Source of the DNA: Phanerochaete sordida
Taxonomy: Eukaryota; Basidiomycota; Agaricomycetes; Polyporales; Phanerochaetaceae
NCBI GenBank assembly: GCA_019973155.2
Contig: BPQB01000040.1
Span: forward strand, 124,001-188,000
DNA: 64,000 nt
Direction of reading: 5' to 3'
The position numbers and the translations under genes are program-made. Shown here one piece after another: positions 11,308 to 21,253 of this stretch. The notes beneath the pieces were generated by a model, which was given only the letters and a program-made list of their open reading frames with translations, ran no database searches and had not been told where the DNA came from. Within the stretch, counting starts at the first letter, position 1, and every line of letters begins with the position of its first letter.

Positions 11308-13075
11308 CTAGCGGTTGTTGACACTCGGTGCCAGCCCGAGCCGCGAGCCAGCGTAGTCGAAGGTGACGTACCACGACTTGAGAAAGACGTCGCCGATGAT
11401 CGCGAGGTTCGCGGGGAGGCCGTACTCAGAGCTGACGCCGATGATTCCGCCCACACAGTCGCTGTAGACGCGTCAGCTCGAGATCCGCCAATGCACATCG
11501 AGGGACATACTCGGAGTCGTCGCTGAGTTTCCCGAGGTTCATGTCGTCCTTGTGGATCATGTACGGCCGCCCGGAGAACACGAGCGAGTTCGTGACGGAG
11601 CTCGAGCACGGATATGTCCAGAAACCGCTGCCATACGAGGCGCTTGCGTCCTGAGAGCCCGGGATCTGCGCAGGCATCGGATCATTGGTGGCAGCCCAGG
11701 AGAGGGGAGGTTGTGTGGTGCTCACCATGCTGTAGAACTGCTGTGCGACATCGTCGGATACAAGGATGAGCGAGGAGCCGGTGTCGATTGCCTGCCAGCT
11801 ATAAGCACGGGTATCGTAGTGCTCGCAGGAAAGGCGCCTACTGCTGTGAGGTTCAAAGGCGCTGTGCGATTCTTACCAACTGCCACGCCGTCCATGCCGA
11901 CAGTCCAATAGGTCTATAGAATATCTCAGCCCATCATCGCGCGCCGCGCCTTGCCCACGCACCTTGCTCGTCAAGTTGTGCCACTCGACGGGGCCCGTCG
12001 TCTTCGTGAGGTCGTAGCACCCGAAGCAGATCTGGCTCCCGTCCGCGTTCCCGTCCGCGCTGCCGCGCGCGAGGTGCGTGCTGAAGATGCCCGCGGCGAG
12101 CTTGCGGCCCGCGAGGAGGCCCTCGAAGAACGTCGGCGCGTCCATGCGGCTGATCGCGCGGAACGCGAGCCCGAGCAGCCCGCTCGACGCGTAGTCCATG
12201 AAGTCCTGCGACTCCGTGCGCACCGCGACGAAGCGCTGCGCGTCGACGCTCAGCGCGCCCAGCGCGACCGTGTCCGCCGCGACGGTGCCCGCGACGCGGC
12301 CCGCGCCCTGCCGTGAACGGTCAGCGCGGAAACGAGAGGGTGTGCGCGAGCACGCACGTAGGTGACGCTCACGCGCCGGCCGGTGTTGTGGTACGTGCTG
12401 CTCGCGCCGGCGTCGAACTGGTCGTGCGAGCACCCAGGGCACGCGACGGGGACCCAGAGGTCTGCGCTGCCCGTGTCGACGGAGACCGTGAGCTCCTGGC
12501 CGGGCGTGCCGAACTTGAGCGCGCCGTAGTACGCGACGTCCATGCCCCCCGCGACGTCGTCCTTGAGCGGCATGAGCTCGAAGCTCGCGTAGGGCTCGTT
12601 CGGGAGGCCGAGGATCGGCTCGGCGCCCTCTGCGGGGCCCGTGCGCGTGCGGAGCGCAGGCGTCTTGAGCAGCGAGGACGGCTTGCTGCTGTTGGCGAAG
12701 TACTGGATGATTGGCGTGTCGTTGAAGGGGCCGTAGTAGTCTGTGTCAGGCTGTGCGGTGTCCGGGTTCAGGTTGATGCCGTTCAGAAAGTCTGAGGCCA
12801 TTGAGTACTTGGTAAGCAGGCCCTGAACCTCCGTGTGCTGCAGCGTTTTGTTAGGATGGAGAATATGCAGATACAGTGAGGAGGCATACCACCGTGGCGG
12901 CATCAAAGACAGGCTGCGTGCCATTCTGCAGCTTCACGGCAGGGCCCTGCCTCCGCGCAAAACTGCTTCGGCGCAAGTTAGCGACGACGTGCCTCTTTCC
13001 GTGGGCAGGCTCGAGTGGATGTGCACTCGAGCCAATCGCAAGGATGGACGAAAATATGGCGATAGGAAGATTCAT
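11308..13075 (-). CDS. Secreted pepsin-like aspartic protease (A1 family)
   Basis: Minus strand, ATG at 13075. The signal peptide MNLPIAIFSSILAIGSSAHP is followed by a basic propeptide (KRHVVANLRRSSFARRQG). A short intron (GTATGC..CTGCAG) joins DAATV to HTEVQGLL. The first catalytic motif is VSVDTGSADLWVP, preceded by YYGALKFGTPGQ, and the second is AIDTGSSLILVSDDV. A disulfide-type CPGC sits after the first motif. A small intron near the end (GTATGT..CTACAG) restores DCVGGIIGV and the C-terminal block IIGDVFLKSWYVTFDYAG, typical of pepsins. The protein ends NNR at TAG 11308-11310 with no GPI-attachment tail, so it is probably fully secreted. It digests extracellular protein at acidic pH; a vacuolar role is less likely because the flap and tail differ from Pep4. 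Confidence 0.9.
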
Positions 13076-14293
13076 GGGAGAGGCGCTGTCCGAGATAAGG
13101 AGTGTGGTGCGCCAGGCACGGTCAAGGAGGAAGAGCACAACAGAGGGCGGTCCGCAGTCCCTTGGGGGCGAATTGTGGCGGATGGGGCCTGCGACTGACA
13201 GAAGCCTGAGGGCGGGCTGACTGTCAGCCTACCGCGCGGCAAACGACCACCGCTGTTGTGTTCGGAGTGGGTAGGCCTCATAGCGCAGAAGGTTCGGGGA
13301 CAACTGCGTAGGAGAATGACCTTTGAACGTGCTGTTCAGATGGATGATGGCACTGGACCGATTTGCCAGGATGGAGGCTGCGAACGGTGCACATTCGAGA
13401 GCCGGCGCCGAGATCCTAGTCATCAGCCGTGCATATCACCTTTCAGATTCCCGTAGTACACAGAGAGGTCCAGGACTTTGATTTGTATTCTTTTATTTTG
13501 AAGTCCCAGCTAGGAGAGAGAGAATGAAAGACTCAGGCTTGTCACGGTCGGGTAAGAGCTTCAACGCGGGATGAAACCGCCCGGCGTTTGCCGTGCGCCA
13601 CGACTAAGAGCGGGAGCAATGGAGCATGCGGGTCGGTCTACAACGACCTCCTTCTCTCGAGTACTCATATTCTTTGTACACCGGGTGCAATTTAGAAATT
13701 CGCGAAATATTCCGGCTGCACTCGCGGGGCAGAGCAGGTGGGCTATTCACAGTCAAACGTCGGCCAGACGCTGGAGATTTGGCAGAGAAAGGCGCGAGTT
13801 TGAATATAAAACCCAGCATAGACTCCTGATCACAGTCGTCTCTGTACAGAATAGTGAGTGGGTTTTCAGGTCGTCGACGACGCAGGACAGCCTCACGGAG
13901 AGTCTAGGTCCAGACTCCCTGTCTAGCCGTGAGAATAATTAGGCCAGAACCAGAGTCCGTGCCTTAATGCAGTCGCAATGCCTGCCCTCAGGCCTCTGGC
14001 GCCATGGCCATAGCAAATGCCCAGACGGCGCCATCGAGCTCACCGTTCGCCATCTCCACCTCTGCACAACCTTGCATCGTGCGGTCGGATACCGCTCTTC
14101 CACTGCTTTTGGTTAGCAAGGCGTCGGAAGACTCGACGATCGGGCACGAAACCTCGGTAGGTCGGCAGGAGCTCCACGTCCCGAAAGTCGAAGCTAACAT
14201 AGAAGACAGCTAGAAAACGGGGGTACCACCCACTCAGATTGACCAGGGCAGCCTCGGGCGATCGTTCATAAAGCTAGAGCTTCGGGGTCCACG
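13076..14293. other. Intergenic region between protease and glucanase
   Basis: About 1.2 kb between divergently transcribed genes, so it holds both promoters. Open frames on both strands (for example 13571-13942 and the overlapping pair at 13988-14213) lack motifs, start context and consistent codon bias. A CATAAAG sequence at about 14266 could serve as a weak TATA element for the glucanase transcript. Confidence 0.45.
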
Positions 14294-14453
14294 ATGAAGT
14301 CAGCCTCAACCGCCGCTGCGCCGGTGCGAAAACAGCTTCCGCCGGTGCTCGCCACCACCTGCTTCTTCGTCTTCGCCGCGCTGCTCTTCCTCCGCCCGTA
14401 CCTCAACGTGAGCCTCGGGAGCCCGTACCGTCACGTCGACGACCCCTACCAAC

Positions 14454-15741
14454 ATGCGTACTGGTTATGCCCTCTCTGCTCTCGCGCTCGCCCTCACCGC
14501 GTCTGCGTCCAGCACCACCTTCGCCCTCAAGGACAAGTACGTCGGCTACGACTTCTACAACGGCTTCCAGTGGGAGACCTTCGATGACCCGACGCACGGC
14601 TGCGTCAACTACGTCGACCAGGACACCGCGAAGAGGAACAACCTGACGCAGGGTGCGCGCCCCGCCCCCGCGTCTCCGCGCGCGCTTTGCTCACGGCGTG
14701 GTTTGACAGCGACGGACTCCAAATTCTTCATGCGCGCCGACACGAGCAAGCAGGTGGGCCCGAACGACCGCGGCCGCGACAGCGTGCGCATCTCGTCCTG
14801 GGCGGCGTACGAGGACAGCGTGATCGTGCTCGACGTGCAGCACATGCCCGAAGGCTGCGGGACGTGGCCCGCGTTCTGGACGCTCAGCCAGAAGGGCCCG
14901 TGGCCGGCCGGCGGCGAGATCGACATTCTCGAGGGTGCGTGCGCGTGCGTTGCTCGCTTTGGGGCGCGACTGACCTCAGCGACACATTCGGCGCCGGCAG
15001 GTGTGAACAACCAGGGCGCGAACATCATCACGCTGCACACGAACCCGTACTGCACGATGCCGCAGTCGCGCTTCCAGTCAGGGTGCGTCCCCACAAACAT
15101 ACCGCACATCTCGATGCTCACGTCCGCGCATATAGCGTCACCGAGAGCACGAACTGCGACGCCGCGGCGAACTTCAACCAGGGCTGCGGCACGCGCTCGA
15201 CGGACGGCTTCTCGTACGGCGCGCTCTTCAACGGCGCGGGCGGCGGCTACTACGTCATGGCGCGCACGCCCGACACCGGCATCCGCGTCTGGTTCTGGCG
15301 GCGGGACGACCCCACGGTGCCGCCGGCCGTCGCGCAGAAGGGGCTGCTCAACAGCGTCCTTGGCGACACGCCCGTCATCACGCCCGACCCGAGCTGGGGC
15401 CCGCCCCACGCGTTCTTCCCCTTCGGCGACTTCTGCGACTATTCGAGCCACTTCGACGCGCACATTATGGTGTTCGACTTGACTTTTTGTGTGAGTGCGA
15501 GCCGTTGGGGTTGCGGTGCCGAGGATGCTGACAGCGGCGTGCAGGGCGACTGGGCAGGCAGCGACTTTACGTTCTCGGGCTGTGGGAACAGCTGTAATGA
15601 CTGTAAGTCCTTTTCTCCGGGTGTGCTGCCGTCCTAGTGCTGATCATCCGCGCAGTCGTGAATAACAACCCAGACGAATTCGACAAGGCCTACTGGGAGA
15701 TCAACTCCCTACACGTCTTTACACCACAATCTCAACAGTAG
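14454..15741 (+). CDS. Secreted GH16 endo-beta-1,3(4)-glucanase
   Basis: The ATG at 14454 opens a signal peptide, MRTGYALSALALALTASASS. Introns follow at about 14653-14708, after GGEIDILEG, after SRFQS, after VFDLTFC and after SCND, ending at TAG 15739-15741. The GH16 active site is GEIDILEG (nucleophile Glu, assisting Asp, acid/base Glu). It is flanked by GTWPAFWTLSQKGPWPAGG and VNNQGANIITLHTNPYC, which match the laminarinase-like fungal subgroup. The later blocks WFWRRDDPTVPPAV, GDFCDYSSHFDAH and DWAGSDFTF complete the jelly roll. The enzyme acts in the wall or medium on beta-1,3/1,4 or 1,3/1,6 glucans. An upstream reading frame at 14294 with the same codon bias may supply an alternative, membrane-anchored N-terminus (see findings). 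Confidence 0.92.
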
Positions 15742-16086
15742 ATGGACCCATACTCCACTCCTTCCACCCAAGACTCTTTTCTTGACGGACACTAGCTTTG
15801 TACACCTATCGGACTCAAGTACTGTATCTCCCTCTCATCTATACCCCCGCCGTTGTACCACATCTTGTCACATCCCTCGTGGGCCTCCCTACACGTAGAC
15901 CGTACACTCCATAGACTTCATACGCCCATATCCGTTCGGTCCCTTCGTCTGAACTCACGGCAGATATCGCGTCTACCGTCTACCAGAGCTATCGAACACA
16001 CGGTGGGTGGTGACTACTGGGAGTCGTGAGTGGTGACGAGGATGACAGCTGCACAGCCTGCTCTGTTTCAGTAAAAGAGACAGAAA
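15742..16086. other. Intergenic, 3' UTR of glucanase
   Basis: Pyrimidine-rich sequence with no gene support. It ends at the tRNA-like relic. Confidence 0.4.
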
Positions 16087-16155
16087 ATGAGTCGACCCCA
16101 GGCTGCTCGAACTGAGGACCTTCTGTGGGTTAAACATCGTGCGAGTCGAAGACGT
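16087..16155 (-). pseudogene. Degenerate tRNA-Val(AAC) relic
   Basis: Read on the minus strand, the segment matches the 3' half of the intact tRNA-Val at 18000-18073. An anticodon loop TTAACCC (anticodon AAC) is followed by ACAGAAGGTCCTCAGTTCGA, identical to the functional gene. Three or four extra bases then enlarge the T loop before CTGGG, and the acceptor end reads GTCGACTCA instead of CCGACTCA. The upper anticodon stem and the D arm no longer pair. A run of T follows. It cannot fold as a normal tRNA. Confidence 0.65.
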
Positions 16156-16400
16156 GCAGGCCTGTTGAGGCGCCAGGCGCATCACCTTGATGCGCCGCCA
16201 CTCTCTTCGAGGGAACAGCCTTCCGCCATTGGCCAAGCCAGTTATCGTCGAGGTCCACCCACGGTAACCAGCTCACTTGTCGAGGAATGCTCGGTCGCAA
16301 AACAAGTATTTCTTATAAGCTTATGAAAGGAGCCCGTGGCTGTGCACTTCGACACACCGTACAACAGATCCACTCAACTAGGCGACCGCGGAACGCGAAC

Positions 16401-16408
16401 TATAAAGG
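16401..16408 (+). promoter_or_regulatory. TATA box of the membrane-protein gene
   Basis: TATAAAGG lies 59 bp before the ATG at 16460, a typical distance allowing a short 5' UTR. Confidence 0.6.
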
Positions 16409-16459
16409 CTACTTGAAGCTACCGCGCTTCCAGTGCTCCTGCACTCTCCCCTCCGCCAC

Positions 16460-17199
16460 ATGCTTGCCATACCGCTCGTTCGTGCAGCGACGACGCAGGC
16501 TCTGCTGCTCGCGCTCACTCAATTCGTCAGCGCGCGATCGTCGTCGCACAATACCTATACATCTTCGTCATCGCCGCCGCGGCAGTGCTATGACTCGTGC
16601 GTCTATGTCATCTCTGACGTTCGCGTGCTTTATGAAGGCGATCCGGACGCAGGAACGGTCATCCAATCGCTTGCAAATGGTCATGGATCCCCATCATCGT
16701 CGTTGTGTGTATCTTGGCAGGTGTGTGGCACCACCTTCGCATGCTGCAGGTTCACTCATCTTTCGTTATTATCAGTCATATTCATACCGCTAGCCATATG
16801 GTACTGCTGGAGGTTGCAGAAGCGAAAGCGGGCCGCCAATCCGAAGTACGAGGAATTGGAGGAGTCCGAGGCTCCCAAGACGGATGCCACCATCGATTCT
16901 GTACGTTTCTCCCTGAGCATTGGCCTTGCATGTCGCCTGAGCTCCTGCAGTTCAACTCGGACGCGCCATACGACCCAGCGCCGAGCACGGACGCGTTTCC
17001 CGCAGGGTACAGTCCTCCCACAGTCGACTACGAGTACAAATCCACGTCCGATGACGACTCGATCAAGGAGCTACCAGAAGCGTATTACCCTCTCGCGACG
17101 TTCAAGCCGCCACCGGGGTCTCCGCCGCCTGTGCATGCGGCTTCCATGCCGTCTTACGATCCGCCTGCGTATGCGCCTAGCGCTGCCTCGCCGGTATGA
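16460..17199 (+). CDS. Small single-pass membrane protein with PPxY cytoplasmic tail
   Basis: Three introns of 50-56 nt (16597-16652, 16721-16775, 16901-16950) are needed to join the frames, and all have good GT..AG borders. The product is about 195 residues. A signal peptide starts MLAIPLVRAATTQALLLALT. A short Ser-rich ectodomain with Cys pairs follows (QCYDSNGHPIACKW). One transmembrane helix (WIPIIVVVCILAVIFIPLAI) is followed by a stop-transfer WRLQKRKRA. The cytosolic tail is rich in Pro, Tyr and acidic residues and contains one PPxY motif (DPPAY) near the end. PPxY motifs bind WW domains, for example those of Rsp5-type ubiquitin ligases, so a trafficking adaptor role is possible. I do not recognise a named family. 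Perfect reconstruction of the TM segment across the second intron supports the model. Confidence 0.75.
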
Positions 17200-17999
17200 T
17201 CTCGCATGATCGATAAACTAGATATTGTTCTGTTGCTCAGTGATCCTTATTCTGCATTTGTGGCTATGTTCTATGGGACTATCTCGTTTCTCCTCGTGTG
17301 GCGTGACAGGCGGACACAGTGTCTCCTCTAAATCTCCCAGAAGTGCGTGTTACTCCGACGAATTTATCAACTGCATTCGATGTGTTGAGCACAGGCGAGC
17401 ATCTCTGGCCGACAAAGATTCGGTAACGCTCCTGAGCGAACGAAAATGGTGCGCGTCATAGATCCAGCACTGGAAGTCTTTCGAGATTGGTGAGCTGCCG
17501 ACTCGGGCACGCTGTGCGCACATATCATCATGTAATGCCGCATACAATTGACGTTCTCCTGCCAGATCTGTGATGCCACTGAGTAAATTTCCTAGTACAC
17601 GCGTGCGAAGTGAGTGTGCAGTGGATTCATCAGGATATCGCAGCGATCGTCATCGTCGTTCAACAAATTTTGGTTACCATGCGCTTTGAGAGTGTCAGGG
17701 CGCGAGAGGGATCAAAAGCGATGCAATCGCGACGCGCGCAACGCTCGGCGAACCAGCGGGGAACGCTTTTTCATGCACAGGTCAGCCTTGGTGCAGCTGT
17801 GCCGCAAGAACACAGGGCAAAGAACGCAAAGACAGTAACAGCGTCATTTGGGAACAGGTCTGAGATGCACAGCTAGGTATATGCTGTGCGTATAGGACTG
17901 GCAGACGGGTCACGAAAGGCTAAAGCCTCGAGCTGCTCGGAGTGGGTGCGATGCTGGAGGGCATGTGGAACATGACGGTACAGCTCGGCACCCATACAT
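17200..17999. other. Intergenic region upstream of tRNA
   Basis: No supported gene; short open frames on both strands lack bias and motifs. Confidence 0.4.
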
Positions 18000-18073
18000 G
18001 GGTCGGTGGCGTAGTTGGTTATCGCATCTGTCTAACACACAGAAGGTCCTCAGTTCGATCCTGGGCCGACTCA
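18000..18073 (+). tRNA. tRNA-Val (anticodon AAC)
   Basis: 74 nt without intron. The acceptor stem GGGTCGG pairs with CCGACTC (one G-T wobble), with discriminator A73. The anticodon arm TCTGT-CTAACAC-ACAGA has anticodon AAC. The T arm CTCAG-TTCGATC-CTGGG is perfect. A-box (TGGCGTAGTTGG) and B-box (AGTTCGATCC) promoter elements are present. A T5 run (18076-18080) just downstream is the Pol III terminator. It decodes GTC/GTT valine codons. Confidence 0.95.
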
Positions 18074-18337
18074 TGTTTTTCTCTTCTATTATTTGTATAT
18101 CTTTTTAATTTCCTCGTGGGCGCGCAGAAGTCAGTGAAGCGACATCCACAAGTTCATAAGTAGCCTTGGATGCTATTTCAGACTATGGAAGTGCCAAAAC
18201 TAAATTGAAAAGGGAAATACCGAATCGAGGCGTCTTTGTGGCGCGGGGATAGCCGGATACTTAAGCTCTCACGTGACACTACTTCGGCGCGACGCGAGGC
18301 GCGTTGCCGGGTGTTCAACTCCAGCCAACCTGCCGCC

Positions 18338-20802
18338 ATGTTCGCAAAAGGCAACAGATTCCCATCAGCCAAAGGTATGCCGTGCCCTGCTTGATTCTGC
18401 GTCCGTTTGCGAGGCTGAAGACCGTCTTAGCCCCAGAGGGGCCTGGACCGAACGCTTACGACATCAAAGGTCCGGATACTCAGCGTGGTTTACCAATCGT
18501 ACAGCTATCTCACGCGTTTTGATTTTGTTCTGCCCCTTTGTTAGACCCAGAGTATGATGCATACAAGCGTGGTGCTTTCCTTGAGAAGCAGGACCGATTC
18601 AACGAGGGCAAGCCTTCGGACGTCCCGGGTTTGTCTATCGCTTCATCACGATGCTGAAGTCCACTGACATATGAAAAGGGCCAGGCTCGTATGCCACAGA
18701 TACCATGATGACTGTGCCCAAGCCGTCAGGCTCGCGTACTGGCCTCGATACGCACGCTATCCTACAGAAGAAAGTTGACGAGCTAGAGAGACTGCTGGCA
18801 GATAACAAAAAAGCGGTATGCAGCCTCTCCAGCAGTGACAGCTACGCCAGTCTGACATAAAGCCAGTATCGAGCCGATATGGACCGACTCAAGCAGGAGT
18901 TGAGTGCTGCCCAGAGAGCGACCTCAGATCAGGCCGAGCAGATCGCCAAACTCAAGAAGCAGAATGACACATACGACGCCAGGCTCAAAGAGCTGAGACA
19001 AGTCAATCTCACCGACCAATCCGAGATCAGAGAGCTACGCACAAAGCTCCGCGCATCCGAGCATGAGCGTGCCCAGCTTGCGTCTAAGCAGGGCAGCGCG
19101 AGCGACGCAAAGAAGGCCCTGCAAGCGCTGGAGCTCCGTCGCCGCACGGAAAACCAGGAAAAGGACAAGCGCATCGCCGAACTCGAGAAAGCGCTGGCGT
19201 CCGAGCGCACGCGCACCGAAGCACTCCAGAGCAACCTCAGCGAGGCCATAGGCTCGAGCGACGCCCAGCTCGAGGCCGCCCGCGCCGCGCAGCTCGCCCT
19301 CGAAACCGAACTGGAGCAAGCCCGCGCCTCGGCGTCCAGCGCGAGCTCGACCCTCGCAGCCCTGCGCACGCGCACCTCGGACAGCGAGGACGCGCTCGTG
19401 CAGCAGCTCGAGGCGCACCGCACACTGCTCGCGCGCGTCGCGCAGGAGTATGGGCTGCTCGCCGCGGCGAGCGTGCCGAGGGCCGTGCACGAGCAGACGA
19501 GGCGCGAGGCGGCCGGGCTGCAGCTCCGCGTGTGGCGCCTCGAGCGCAAGTTCGCAAATGCGGAGGGGCAGGTGCACGAGCTCGCTGCGCTCGTGCGGGC
19601 GACGATGGAGCGGGATGCGTTTCTCGAGGAGCGGCTGAGGGACGCGGAGGAGGAGCTGGGATATTATTCTGGGGAGCTTGCTGCGCTGCGCATGGAACAA
19701 GACGCAGATACGGATGGAGACGGCGAAGGCGCAGCGCGTCTCTCTGCCGCCATCGCCAGGGAGTTGCACGCCGAAGAGGTCGAGCTGCGCATCGCGCTAG
19801 ACGACGACCACGCCGTCTGGTCGCACCTCGACGCGCTGCGCACACAACACCTCCACACCCACGCCTCGGCGCTCCTGACGCACCTCGACAGCGTGCGCCA
19901 CGACGCCGAGACGCAGCGCACGCAAGCCAAGGCGGCGGAGGCACAGCAGGCCGCGCTCGTCCGGGAGCTGTCCGCCGCGCGCGCCGAGCACGACAAGGCG
20001 CGCGCGGAGCTCGCGAACGCGGCCCAGGCCGCTGTGCGCGCGAAGGCGAAGGAAGCGGAGCTCGTGCGAGACCGAGACCGCGAGAAGGAGAAGGCGAAGG
20101 CGGAGCGTGCAGGCCTCGAGCGCGAGGCCAGGCGCGAGAGGGACGCGCGCGAGCGCCTTGCCGCGGCGTTGCAGCAGAGTCAGGCTGCCGAGGCGGCGCT
20201 CACGGGCGAAATTGACCAGTGCGCACCCTGACGTTATCATTCCCCTAGTCATCGCTGAACAGACCGCCAGGCTCTCGCCCGAGCTTGCAGACGCGGAGAG
20301 GTACGAGGCGGCGTACACCGCGCTGGTCGACGAGGTCGACGCGCTCGTGCGCAAGAACGCGCTCGCGGAGGACGAGGCGGTGCGCCTCTCGCGCTTCAAC
20401 GCCGAGATCCTCGGGCACCACAACCCCGCGCAGCGCATCCTGTACGTCGACCGCGTCCGGCGCGAGCTCGCGGCCGCGAAGCAAGTGCGTCTGACCCCTC
20501 TTCACTCTGTGTTCCTTCGTCCTGGCGAGGACTGCGGGCTGATTGTATGCTGGTAGGACTTTATTATGATGGAGAAAGACCGCGACGCCCTCGTCGTACA
20601 GAACGACGAGCTTGCGAGGGAGTTGCAGATGTACAAGTCTGTCGCGGTGCCCGCAGACTTTAGGACGCGCTCGACGCTCACGCGCGTCTCGCGGAGGCCG
20701 CTCGCGCCACACAGTTCAAACGCGCGGTCAGCAGGGAAGACTTCTGCTGAGGCAGCGGAAGAGTACAAGGAGGGAGACATGACTATTGACGAGTTAGCGT
20801 AG
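18338..20802 (+). CDS. HMMR_N-type coiled-coil protein
   Basis: The ATG at 18338 starts MFAKGNRFPSAK. After an intron the protein reads APEGPGPNAYDIK, then DPEYDAYKRGAFLEKQDRF, then PSDVPGPGSYATDTMMTVPK. This PGPxAYD..PGPGSY arrangement is the N-terminus of hyaluronan-mediated motility receptor (HMMR)-like proteins. From about residue 110 to the end the chain is a long, Ala/Glu/Arg-rich coiled coil (heptads such as LRQVNLTDQSEIRELRTKL). The intron at 20219-20270 joins EIDQ to LSPELADAERY. A last intron precedes DFIMMEKDRDALVVQNDEL. The C-terminus STLTRVSRRPLA..EEYKEGDMTIDELA ends at TAG 20800-20802. A cytoskeletal or spindle-associated role is inferred from animal HMMR and not shown in fungi. 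Part of the last exon is copied at 24301. Confidence 0.82.
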
Positions 20803-21253
20803 TCTACTGGCTGCACACGGGTATGGATCGCTCAATCGATGGTGTTTTATATGACAATTAAGCTCACCATGTCAATGTTTAGGTTGCGGCCCAGGTCATG
20901 ACTGGCACTGTAGTATGATATAGGAATAAATGTAGGTCTAACGCGATGAATACCCTCAAGCCAATAATCACATATTTACACGCCCGTCTCGCAGCCTCTT
21001 ACTTCACCAAGAATATCCTATTTTGGAACCGCTCGTCTAGATGTGAATTTGCGAATGTGTGCACCAGATGCGGCGTCAGAGGTGTGGCAACCGCCCAACT
21101 TGAACCGCGGGCTGATGCCACATTTGGACATTTTGAACATGAACCCGTTCACTGACATGGGATCTCGGGCCACTCGTTGCACTCCGCCAACACATAGCTT
21201 CGAATCGATGCTGGACCTCATGGGTGGCATGCCCTCGGTACGCCCCATCGCCA
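20803..21253. other. Promoter region of FunK1 copy A
   Basis: No gene. Parts of the right half resemble the upstream regions of copies B and C, for example the TTTGGACAnnTTnAAC block followed by GGCCACTC, so the promoter was copied with the gene. Confidence 0.5.

Noticed and set aside
13988..14213. Two overlapping open frames on opposite strands
   Set aside because: Both are about 70 residues with no recognisable domain; neither has consistent third-position bias.
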